A stretch of 64,000 nucleotides of DNA from Mixophyes australis (taxonomy: Eukaryota > Chordata > Amphibia > Anura > Limnodynastidae): contig JAVHZZ010000003.1 of NCBI GenBank assembly GCA_036250195.1, positions 22,535,573 to 22,599,572 on the forward strand, given 5' to 3'. Made by a program: the position numbers and the translations under genes. Of this stretch, positions 9,226-18,900 are shown in pieces. Each line of letters opens with the position of its first letter. The first letter of the stretch is position 1. The notes beneath the pieces are model-generated. The model made no database searches. It had not been told where the DNA came from and saw nothing but the letters and a program-made list of their open reading frames with translations.

Positions 9226-9804
9226 ATGATTTCCATCTGGGTGTTGGGTCACTCCTACATTTTCTGGGCTAGCAGACATCCGTTATCTCGTAATTGTCAT
9301 TGGTTAGCGGATAACGTTTACATTAGATGGATAGGTAAACGTGGTTTAAAATGGGACAATTTGCTCCCTCTTCTTTCAGAGGAAATTTTATCATTTGGTG
9401 TGCCGGACGTTTTAGTGGTCCACGCTGGTGGCAACGATGTGGGGCATATTAAGACCCTGGAGTTAATCATCAGAATTCGGGAGGACACGTATGCTATTTC
9501 AAACAGATGGCCTAATATTAAATTATGCTGGTCCTGTATTGTTCCTCGTAGGCATTGGAGATCTGGTATGCCCGCCATTAACATCGGGGCGGCGGTACGG
9601 AAAATAAATCAGGTGGCCAGTAAAATTTTTTGTTCTGTGGGTGGTTCTGTTATAAAGCACCCATTGTTGAAAGTAGAGTCCCCCTTTTTATATAGAGTTG
9701 ACGGTGTTCATTTGTCAGATGAGGGTGTCCGTTGGTTTATTGACCAGCTTTTGTGGCGTTTAAGGGGAGTTGTTAGGTCTGTAGTTGGCGGGCCGCATGT
9801 ATAA
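9226..9804 (+). CDS. SGNH/GDSL-like hydrolase of DIRS element (ORF4)
   Basis: 192 residues from ATG 9226; the frame runs upstream to 9169 but without an ATG. It shows the SGNH blocks in order: block I as VLGHS (S10 nucleophile, with His where the name-giving GDS has Asp), block III as HAGGNDVG (G69, N70 forming the oxyanion hole), and block V as DGVHLSDEG (D159 and H162). The spacing and size fit a minimal SGNH fold. Such ORFs are known in vertebrate DIRS and Ngaro elements and in some CR1 LINEs; their role in the element's life cycle is not established, and esterase activity is only presumed. No signal peptide or membrane segment is evident. It is intact in this copy even though gag is broken. 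Confidence 0.85.
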   Translation: MISIWVLGHSYIFWASRHPLSRNCHWLADNVYIRWIGKRGLKWDNLLPLLSEEILSFGVPDVLVVHAGGNDVGHIKTLELIIRIREDTYAISNRWPNIKLCWSCIVPRRHWRSGMPAINIGAAVRKINQVASKIFCSVGGSVIKHPLLKVESPFLYRVDGVHLSDEGVRWFIDQLLWRLRGVVRSVVGGPHV

Positions 9805-10310
9805 TTTCATGCGGCGTGGTAGGAGAACAGTGCAGTCTGTAACTGTGCATATGGTGCTTGGTTGATCTTGTCATAGGTCACTACCCCCCTGCGGTTATGG
9901 TGTCATACCATGGTTGGTCCGTTTTGTTAGTAGGACCTTTGGGCCAGTTTTGTATGGTTTATACTGGCGGAGTTTATTGGGGGTGTAGTCTTGCCGTTGG
10001 ACTTGATCTTAGCACCGGCCAATAGATAAGGTATGATCCTGGGTTGGTGGTATTATGGTCTGACCTTTCCACCTTATTGGTTTTGCGTTCCTGACTGCCC
10101 TGCTCTCGTCCGCCTTACAGTCCTATTAGTTTAAAAATAAATAAATACCGTCATTCATTCCAACTTTAATTTTGTGTCCGTGTCTTTATTTGGTTTGAAA
10201 TAAAGTTTTATCCCAGGTGTGTTATTTGGGAAAAACTTCCCTGCTATGCATTTTATTAATAATATTGTTAACATCATACTTCGGTATCACTACCACTGGC
10301 CCTTGAAGTC
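9805..10310 (+). other. DIRS 3' region with poly(A) signals
   Basis: Non-coding sequence after the hydrolase, presumably holding the DIRS right inverted repeat and internal complementary region; these could not be delimited by eye. AATAAA occurs at 10136-10141, 10140-10145 and 10199-10204, any of which could end element transcripts. Confidence 0.45.
10136..10204 (+). terminator. Cluster of AATAAA poly(A) signals at DIRS 3' end
   Basis: Three AATAAA hexamers (10136, 10140 overlapping, and 10199) lie 330-400 bp after the hydrolase stop, with T/GT-rich sequence around them, as expected for a cleavage and polyadenylation region. Confidence 0.45.
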
Positions 10311-10799
10311 TCATGTTACACCACTCCGGTCACCCAGACATAGGACATCAAAGCCAAGCCCACTCAGTGCTCCCTGACAATGAAGAGGTGAGTATACCTT
10401 TTTTCTAGTTAAACTATGTGGAGAATACCAAGTTTGTAGTACACAATATAATTCACACAAAAAAGCAGTGGAACGCATGTGCGTTCTGGGGTAAATGCAT
10501 GGTCCTCTAAGGAACCCACAAACCGCAAGTGTAAATACTAGTTAACCACTGTGTTTGACATGTGGTGCCACTGGTATTTAACCCAGTGCCATATATCTAT
10601 ATAGATATAAATATATATACATGCATTTGGCTTTTCATGCATTTGCAAATATGTGTAACAGAATTTTTTCAATAAAGTGCCAACCACACCCCCACATAAG
10701 TTGGCCACACCCACTCGGCAAATGTCACGCCCACTTAGATGGGGGGGCCTTCAGTGCCCTGTCTCGCCCAGGGCACTAAAATGTCTAGTTACGGCACTG
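10311..10799. other. Right arm of the hAT-like element
   Basis: Non-coding. A short TA-rich palindromic patch (ATATCTATATAGATAT, within 10591-10620) and a stretch of CACACCC/CCACACC motifs (10,682-10,735) precede the terminal GCCCTGTCTCGCCCAGGGC...CACTG end. The border with DIRS sequence is inferred, not seen. Confidence 0.45.
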
Positions 10800-10807
10800 G
10801 GAGGAAG
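10800..10807. repeat. Right 8-bp target-site duplication (GGAGGAAG)
   Basis: Directly follows the CTG end at 10797-10799 and is identical to the left copy at 3824-3831. Confidence 0.75.
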
Positions 10808-11877
10808 TAAGCCAGTATAGGTAGCTCCAAACTGGCGCTGCCCCCAAATAATGCTACGAAATAAAAAAGGCAAGTTGCTCAATCAATTTATAACTAGCAA
10901 CATTTGAAAAGCAAGTTGCAAAGCCATTCACTAGAGCACAATAAACATGTTCCCACTAGCAAATATAAATGTATCCCAAAAGTAAATAGAAGTGAATAGC
11001 TCACACATCTATTAGCAGATTTAGGCAGCTAAGACTTTTACCTTGAGTTTTTTGCTGTCCGTCAAATTAATGCAAAGAGAACCTGCTTATTGGGCACTTT
11101 CAGTGAATTACCCCGTGCCCTGATTTGGCGTTTTACTTTTATGTAGTAGATAGCCTGCATGGGTGAAAGAGCTCCACAGAACAACATAGAATATTTTCCT
11201 ATTTCTTTCACGTAACTAAGTAACAGCTTTTGTTAAACAGTCTTTCATTAACCACTACACACGTGACTACAAAAAGCATTCTAATTCCTTGCAAAAAAAA
11301 ATTTGTTTTGTGCTAACAATTAGACAGACGCCCTCTCCACGCTCTGCCTTTATCTGTGCTAATCACTGGAGGGACACAAAAGATGAGGTTTACAGTACAT
11401 TACACATGGGGTGACAATGACTAGTGACAATGACTAGTGGACCCTCCCCATATGAAATGGATTTATCCTGGTGAGAAAGACCATCACTCACACTGTCATT
11501 GGTGTCATTAGAGAGCCCCATTCATTATACTGATGACCTTTGCTGTTTACATCCCACTTACTAATTAAATCAATCAGTTCATTGAGAATTCATGAATATC
11601 TGATGAGCCTTCCGTTACCCCATGGAACCTGCATACATTATATGTACCCCCAGTTATGTGAATTATTTTGCATTGCTCACATTAGATTATATCATTTACT
11701 TCATACCAGCTCATATATTGTATCATCTTATACCGACCAATCAGTAGTTCAGGGGGCCTATCTGAAATATTGTGGATTACTTTGTGACCTGTGTCCCAAA
11801 GCAACAACCATTTTCGTTGGTAAGAGGGATTTCGCCCTTTGATAAATATGCCCCTTAGCCTGAAATCCAGATTGTTG
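10808..11877. other. Non-coding stretch, nothing recognised
   Basis: Single-copy-looking AT-rich DNA. The only oddity is a perfect 13-bp tandem duplication (GTGACAATGACTA twice) near 11,410-11,437. An open frame of about 100 codons at 11,540-11,842 has no ATG start and no recognisable domain. Confidence 0.55.
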
Positions 11878-12050
11878 AAGGGGTAGATTTATCAAATCTT
11901 CTAAAATGGAAAAGTGAAGGTGTTGCCCATAGCAACCAATCAGATTCTAGCTATCATTTATCTAGTACATTCTAGAAAATGATAGCTCAAATCTGATTGG
12001 TTGCTATGAACAACACCTCCAATTTACTATACTTAATAAATAGCACAGTT
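11878..12050. mobile_element. Palindromic MITE
   Basis: Two long inverted arms, 11919-11960 and 11976-12017, pair at about 38 of 42 positions around a loop of about 15 bp; the arm core is TAGCAACCAATCAGAT. The outer part begins GGGTAGATTTATCAAA. The matching right end has diverged, so the outer limits are approximate. This is a foldback element of the kind very common in frog genomes. No target duplication could be assigned. Confidence 0.7.
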
Positions 12051-12078
12051 TAAGCTGTATAATAATATAATGTATAAT

Positions 12079-12096
12079 GGGGGGGGGGGGGGGGGG
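12079..12096 (+). repeat. 18-G homopolymer run
   Basis: Eighteen consecutive G residues about 200 bp upstream of the satellite array. The second long poly-G run in the window after the 19-G run in the DIRS gag. Confidence 0.97.
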
Positions 12097-12295
12097 TTAC
12101 CATAAATAACTGATAACCCAGGGCCTGATTCATTAAGGATCTTAAATGAAGATTTGTTTCTGGTAATGTTCACTTGCACAGTACCACCTCTGTATGCTGG
12201 ATGCAACTCTCAGTAACGTCCCTTACTCTCCATTGTTTAAGCGTTAAAGAATAACTCTGCCCAAAACGAATCATTTCCCTTTGGGTGGAGTTCGT
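12097..12295. other. Unique flank immediately left of the satellite array
   Basis: Non-repetitive sequence with no gene. The transition to the array is abrupt, with no gradient of degenerate units beyond the first two. This flank is the only unique anchor for the array in the window. Confidence 0.6.
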
Positions 12296-12568
12296 GTGAT
12301 GAAGGAGAAGAAAAGTGTGATTAAGGAGAGGAACAGTGTGATGAAGGAGAGGAACAGTGTGATGAAGGTGAGGAACAGTGTGATGAAGGAGAGGAACAGT
12401 GTGATGAAGGAGAGGAACAGTGTGATGAAGGTGAGGAACAGTGTGATGAAGGAGAGGAACAGTGTGATGAAGGAGAGGAACAGTGTGATGAAGGAGAGGA
12501 ACAGTGTGATGAAGGAGAGGAACAGTGTGATGAAGGAGAGGAACAGTGTGATGAAGGTGAGGAACAGT

Positions 12569-12618
12569 GTGATGATGTAGGGGATCGGTGTGATGAAGGA
12601 ATGAAGGAGAGGAGCAGT
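12569..12618 (+). repeat. Higher-order marker module (first of very many copies)
   Basis: A 50-bp module made of one degenerate unit (GTGATGATGTAGGGGATCGG + T) and one 29-bp unit in which the octamer ATGAAGGA is duplicated in tandem; the following unit nearly always ends GAGCAGT. The same module recurs through the whole array (for example with the ATG of the second octamer at 13029, 13205, 13599, 13775, 13972, 14400, 16556, 30254, 44569, 60845 and 63928), at irregular spacing. Subtypes differ in the first bases: GTGATGATG, GTAATGATG or GTTATGATG before TAGGGGATCGG. Each copy adds 8 bp and so shifts the frame. Confidence 0.93.
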
Positions 12619-15600
12619 GTGATGAAGGAGAGGAGCAGTGTGATGAAGGAGAGGAACAGTGTGATGAAGGAGAGGAACAGTGTGATGAAGGAGAGGAACA
12701 GTGTGATGAAGGAGAGGAACAGTGTGATGAAGGAGAGGAACAGTGTGATGAAGGGGAGGAGCCGTGTGATAAAGGAGAGGAACAGTGTGATGAAGGAGAG
12801 GAGCAGTGTGATGAAAGAGAGGAACAGTGTGATGAAGGAGATTAACAGTGTGATGAAGGAGAGGAACAGTGTGATGAAGGAGAGGAACAGTGTGATGAAG
12901 GAGAGGAGCAGTGTGATGAAGGAGAGGAACAGTGTGATGAAGGAGAGGAGCAGTGTGATGAAGGAGAGGAACAGTGTGATGAAGGAGAGGAACAGTGTGA
13001 TGATGTAGGGGATCGGTGTGATGAAGGAATGAAGGAGAGGAGCAGTGTGATGAAGGAGTGGAACAGTGTGATGAAGGAGAGGAAGAGTGTGATGAAGGAG
13101 AGGAGCCGTGTGATGAAGGAGAGGAGCAGTGTGATGAAGGAGAGGAACAGTGTGATGAAGGAGAGGAACAGTGTAATGATGTAGGGGATCGGTGTGATGA
13201 AGGAATGAAGGAGAGGAGCAGTGTGATGAAGGAGGGGAACAGTGTGATGAAGGAGGGGAACAGTGTGATGAAGGAGAGGAACAGTGTGATGAAGGAGAGG
13301 AACAGTGTGATGAAGGAGAGGAACAGTGTGATGAAGGAGAGGAACAGTGTGATGAAGGTGAGGAACAGTGTGATGATGTAGGGGATCGGTGTGATGAAGG
13401 AATGAAGAAGAGGAGCAGTGTGATGAAGGAGAGGAACAGTGTGATGAAGGAGGGGAACAGTGTGATGAAGGAGAGGACCAGTGTGATGAAGGAGAGGAAC
13501 AGTGTGATGAAGGAGAGGAACAGTGTGATGAAGGAGAGGAACAGTGTGATGAAGGTGAGGAACAGTGTGATGATGTAGGGGATCGGTGTGATGAAGGAAT
13601 GAAGGAGAGGAGCAGTGTGATGAAGGAGGGGAACAGTGTGATGAAGGAGGGGAACAGTGTGATGAAGGAGAGGAACAGTGTGATGAAGGAGAGGAACAGT
13701 GTGATGAAGGAGAGGAACAGTGTGATGAAGGTGAGGAACAGTGTGATGATGTAGGGGATCGGTGTGATGAAGGAATGAAGGAGAGGAGCAGTGTGATGAA
13801 GGAGAGGAACAGTGTGATGAAGGAGGGGAACAGTGTGATGAAGGAGAGGACCAGTGTGATGAAGGAGAGGAACAGTGTGATGAAGGAGAGGAACAGTGTG
13901 ATGAAGGAGAGGAACAGTGTGATGAAGGTGAGGAACAGTGTGATGATGTAGGGGATCGGTGTGATGAAGGAATGAAGGAGAGGAGCAGTGTGATAAAGGA
14001 GAGGAGCAGTGTGATGAAGGAGGGGAACAGTGTGATGAAGGAGAGGAGCAGTGTGATGAAGGAGAGGAACGGTGTGATGAAGGAGAGGAACAGTGTGATG
14101 AAGGAGAGGAGCCGTGTGATGAAGGAGAGGAGCCGTGTGATGAAGGAGAGGAACAGTGTGATGAAGGAGAGGAGCAGTGTGATGAAAGAGAGGAACAGTG
14201 TGATGAAGGAGATTAACAGTGTGATGAAGGAGAGGAACAGTGTGATGAAGGAGAGGAACAGTGTGATGAAGGAGAGGAGCAGTGTGATGAAGGAGAGGAA
14301 CAGTGTGATGAAGGAGAGGAGCAGTGTGATGAAGGAGAGGAACAGTGTGATAAAGGAGAGGAACAGTGTGATGATGTAGGGGATCGGTGTGATGAAGGAA
14401 TGAAGGAGAGGAGCAGTGTGATGAAGGAGTGGAACAGTGTGATGAAGGAAAGGAACAGTGTGATGAAGGAGAGGAGCCGTGTGATAAAGGAGAGGAACAG
14501 TGTGATGAAGGAGAGGAGCCGTGTGATAAAGGAGAGGAACAGTGTGATGAAGGAGAGGATCAGTGTGATGAAAGAGAGGAACAGTGTGATGAAGGAGATT
14601 AACAGTGTGATGAAGGAGAGGAACAGTGTGATGAAGGAGAGGAGCAGTGTGATGAAGGAGAGGAGCAGTGTGATGAAGGAGAGGAACAGTGTGATGAAGG
14701 AGAGGAGCAGTGTGATGAAGGAGAGGAACAGTGTGATGAAGGAGAGGAACAGTGTGATGATGTAGGGGATCGGTGTGATGAAGGAATGAAGGAGAGGAGC
14801 AGTGTGATGAAGGAGTGGAACAGTGTGATGAAGGAGAGGAAGAGTGTGATGAAGGAGAGGAGCCGTGTGATGAAGGAGAGGAGCAGTGTGATGAAGGAGA
14901 GGAACAGTGTGATGAAGGAGAGGAACAGTGTAATGATGTAGGGGATCGGTGTGATGAAGGAATGAAGGAGAGGAGCAGTGTGATGAAGGAGGGGAACAGT
15001 GTGATGAAGGAGGGGAACAGTGTGATGAAGGAGAGGAACAGTGTGATAAAGGAGAGGAACAGTGTGATGAAGGAGAGAAACAGTGTGATGAAGGAGAGGA
15101 ACAGTGTGATGAAGGTGAGGAACAGTGTGATGATGTAGGGGATCGGTGTGATGAAGGAATGAAGGAGAGGAGCAGTGTGATGAAGGAGAGGAACAGTGTG
15201 ATGAAGGAGGGGAACAGTGTGATGAAGGAGAGGACCAGTGTGATGAAGGAGAGGAACAGTGTGATGAAGGAGAGGAACAGTGTGATGAAGGAGAGGAACA
15301 GTGTGATGAAGGTGAGGAACAGTGTGATGATGTAGGGGATCGGTGTGATGAAGGAATGAAGGAGAGGAGCAGTGTGATGAAGGAGAGGAGCAGTGTGATG
15401 AAGGAGGGGAACAGTGTGATGAAGGAGAGGAGCAGTGTGATGAAGGAGAGGAACAGTGTGATGAAGGAGAGGAACAGTGTGATGAAGGAGAGGAGCCGTG
15501 TGATGAAGGAGAGGAACAGTGTGATGAAGGAGAGGAGCAGTGTGATGAAAGAGAGGAACAGTGTGATGAAGGAGATTAACAGTGTGATGAAGGAGAGGAA

Positions 15601-15974
15601 CAGTGTGATGAAGGAGAGGAACAGTGTGATGAAGGAGAGGAGCAGTGTGATGAAGGAGAGGAACAGTGTGATGAAGGAGAGGAGCAGTGTGATGAAGGAG
15701 AGGAACAGTGTGATGAAGGAGAGGAACAGTGTGATGATGTAGGGGATCGGTGTGATGAAGGAATGAAGGAGAGGAGCAGTGTGATGAAGGAGTGGAACAG
15801 TGTGATGAAGGAAAGGAACAGTGTGATGAAGGAGAGGAGCCGTGTGATGAAGGAGAGGAGCCGTGTGATGAAGGAGAGGAACAGTGTGATGAAGGAGAGG
15901 AGCAGTGTGATGAAAGAGTGGAACAGTGTGATGAAGGAGAGGAACAGTGTGATGAAGGTGAGGAACAGTGTTAT

Positions 15975-18900
15975 GATGTAGGGGATCGGTGTGATGAAGG
16001 AATGAAGGAGAGGAGCAGTGTGATGAAGGAGTGGAACAGTGTGATGAAGGAGAGGAACAGTGTGATGAAGGAGAGGAGCCGTGTGATGAAGGAGAGGAAC
16101 AGTGTGATGAAGGAGAGGAGCAGTGTGATGAAAGAGTGGAACAGTGTGATGAAGGAGGGGACCAGTGTGATGAAGGAGAGGACCAGTGTGATGAAGGAGA
16201 GGAACAGTGTGATGAAGGAGAGGAACAGTGTGATGAAGGAGAGGAACAGTGTGATGAAGGAGAGGAACAGTGTCATGAAGGAGAGGAACAGTGTGATGAA
16301 GGAGAGGAGCCATGTGATGAAGGAGAGGAACAGTGTGATGGAGGAGAGGAGCAGTGTGATGATAGAGAGGAACAGTGTGATGAAGGAGATTAACAGTGTG
16401 ATGAAGGAGAGGAACAGTGTGATGAAGGAGAGGAACAGTGTGATGAAGGAGAGGAGCAGTGTGATGAAGGAGAGGAACAGTGTGATGAAGGAGAGGAGCA
16501 GTGTGATGAAGGAGAGGAACAGTGTGATGATGTAGGGGATCGGTGTGATGAAGGAATGAAGGAGAGGAGCAGTGTGATGAAGGAGTGGAACAGTGTGATG
16601 AAGGAGAGGAACAGTGTGATGAAGGAGGGGAGCCGTGTGATGAAGGAGAGGAACAGTGTGATGAAGGAGAGGAGCAGTGTGATCAAAGAGTGGAACAGTG
16701 TGATGAAGGAGAGGAACAGTGTGATGAAGGAGATTAACAGTGTGATGAAGGAGAGGAACAGTGTGATGAAGGAGAGGAACAGTGTGATGAAGGAGAGGAG
16801 CAGTGTGATGAAGGAGAGGAACAGTGTGATGAAGGAGAGGAGCAGTGTGATGAAGGAGAGGAACAGTGTGATGAAGGAGAGGAACAGTGTGATGATGTAG
16901 GGGATCGGTGTGATGAAGGAATGAAGGAGAGGAGCAGTGTGATGAAGGAGGGGAACAGTGTGATGAAGGAGGGGAACAGTGTGATGAAGGAGAGGAACAG
17001 TGTGATGAAGGAGAGGAACAGTGTGATGAAGGAGAGAAACAGTGTGATGAAGGTGAGGAACAGTGTGATGATGTAGGGGATCGGTGTGATGAAGGAATGA
17101 AGGAGAGGAGCAGTGTGATGAAGGAGAGGAACAGTGTGATGAAGGAGGGGAACAGTGTGATGAAGGAGAGGACCAGTGTGATGAAGGAGAGGAACAGTGT
17201 GATGAAGGAGAGGAACAGTGTGATGAAGGAGAGGAACAGTGTGATGAAGGTGAGGAACAGTGTGATGAAGGTGAGGAACAGTGTGATGATGTAGGGGATC
17301 GGTGTGATGAAGGAATGAAGGAGAGGAGCAGTGTGATGAAGGAGAGGAACAGTGTGATGAAGGAGAGGACCAGTGTGATGAAGGAGAGGAACAGTGTGAT
17401 GAAGGAGAGGAACAGTGTGATGAAGGAGAGGAACAGTGTGATGAAGGAGAGGAGCAGTGTGATGAAAGAGAGGAACAGTGTGATGAAGGAGATTAACAGT
17501 GTGATGAAGGAGAGGAGCAGTGTGATGAAGGAGAGGAACAGTGTGATGAAGGAGAGGAACAGTGTGATGATGTAGGGGATCGGTGTGATGAAGGAATGAA
17601 GGAGAGGAGCAGTGTGATGAAGGAGTGGAACAGTGTGATGAAGGAGAGGAAGAGTGTGATGAAGGAGAGGAGCCGTGTGATGAAGGAGAGGAGCCGTGTG
17701 ATGAAGGAGAGGAGCAGTGTGATGAAGGAGAGGAACAGTGTGATGAAGGAGAGGAACAGTGTAATGATGTAGGGGATCGGTGTGATGAAGGAATGAAGGA
17801 GAGGAGCAGTGTGATGAAGGAGGGGAACAGTGTGATGAAGGAGAGGAGCAGTGTGATGAAGGAGAGGAACAGTGTGATGAAGGAGAGGAACAGTGTGATG
17901 AAGGAGAGGAACAGTGTGATGAAGGAGAGGAACAGTGTGATGAAGGAGAGGAACAGTGTGATGAAGGTGAGGAACAGTGTGATGATGTAGGGGATCGGTG
18001 TGATGAAGGAATGAAGGAGAGGAGCAGTGTGATGAAGGAGAGGAACAGTGTGATGAAGGAGGGGAACAGTGTGATGAAGGAGAGGAACAGTGTGATGAAG
18101 GAGAGGAACAGTGTGATGAAGGAGAGGAGCCGTGTGATGAAGGAGAGGAGCCGTGTGATGAAGGAGAGGAACAGTGTGATGAAGGAGAGGAGCAGTGTGA
18201 TGAAAGAGAGGAACAGTGTGATGAAGGAGATTAACAGTGTGATGAAGGAGAGGAACAGTGTGATGAAGGAGAGGAACAGTGTGATGAAGGAGAGGAACAG
18301 TGTGATGAAGGAGAGGAGCAGTGTGATGAAAGAGAGGAACAGTGTGATGAAGGAGATTAACAGTGTGATGAAGGAGAGGAACAGTGTGATGAAGGAGAGG
18401 AACAGTGTGATGAAGGAGAGGAGCAGTGTGATGAAGGAGAGGAACAGTGTGATGAAGGAGAGGAGCAGTGTGATGAAGGAGAGGAACAGTGTGATGAAGG
18501 AGAGGAACAGTGTGATGATGTAGGGGATCGGTGTGATGAAGGAATGAAGGAGAGGAGCAGTGTGATGAAGGAGTGGAACAGTGTGATGAAGGAGAGGAAG
18601 AGTGTGATGAAGGAGAGGAGCCGTGTGATGAAGGAGAGGAGCAGTGTGATGAAGGAGTGGAACAGTGTGATGAAGGAGAGGAACAGTGTAATGATGTAGG
18701 GGATCGGTGTGATGAAGGAATGAAGGAGAGGAGCAGTGTGATGAAGGAGTGGAACAGTGTGATGAAGGAGAGGAAGAGTGTGATGAAGGAGAGGAGCCGT
18801 GTGATGAAGGAGAGGAGCAGTGTGATGAAGGAGAGGAACAGTGTGATGAAGGAGAGGAACAGTGTAATGATGTAGGGGATCGGTGTGATGAAGGAATGAA

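Larger units (their letters stand above)
4554..10310 (+). mobile_element. DIRS-type tyrosine-recombinase retrotransposon (approximate ends)
   Basis: Gene order gag, RT-RNase H, tyrosine recombinase, SGNH hydrolase, all on the plus strand and overlapping or closely spaced, is the DIRS layout reported from fish and amphibians. DIRS elements lack an integrase and protease and integrate through a tyrosine recombinase; that is what is seen. The ends given are the outer limits of the coding and leader region, not mapped termini: left end between about 4,250 and 4,990, right end between 9,805 and 10,310. Gag is disrupted (19-G run and one stop) while the other three ORFs are intact. This fits a young copy that lost gag function, or a sequencing error in the homopolymer plus a real stop. 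Confidence 0.85.
3832..10799. mobile_element. hAT-like element split by an internal DIRS insertion
   Basis: The left end CAGAGCCGTAAC (3832-3843) and the right end in reverse complement CAGTGCCGTAAC match at 11 of 12 bases, with CAG...CTG termini. The flanking 8-mers GGAGGAAG (3824-3831) and GGAGGAAG (10800-10807) are identical, the target-duplication length of hAT elements. Both arms carry GCCC-rich sequence just inside the ends (CCGCCCAGGG left, GCCCTGGGCG in right reverse complement). No transposase is seen, and most of the 6,968-bp interior is a DIRS retrotransposon. The simplest reading is a short non-autonomous hAT element (left arm up to about 0.7 kb, right arm about 0.5 kb) into which DIRS later inserted. 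If so, the DIRS element is the younger of the two. Confidence 0.72.

Noticed and set aside
4560..9860. DIRS inverted terminal repeats pairing 4,672-4,700 with 9,834-9,850
   Set aside because: Only a short gapped match around CACAGTTA was seen; too weak to define termini by eye.
11540..11842. 100-codon plus-strand frame in the right flank
   Set aside because: It has no ATG start and no domain, and lies in ordinary non-coding DNA; it is consistent with chance.
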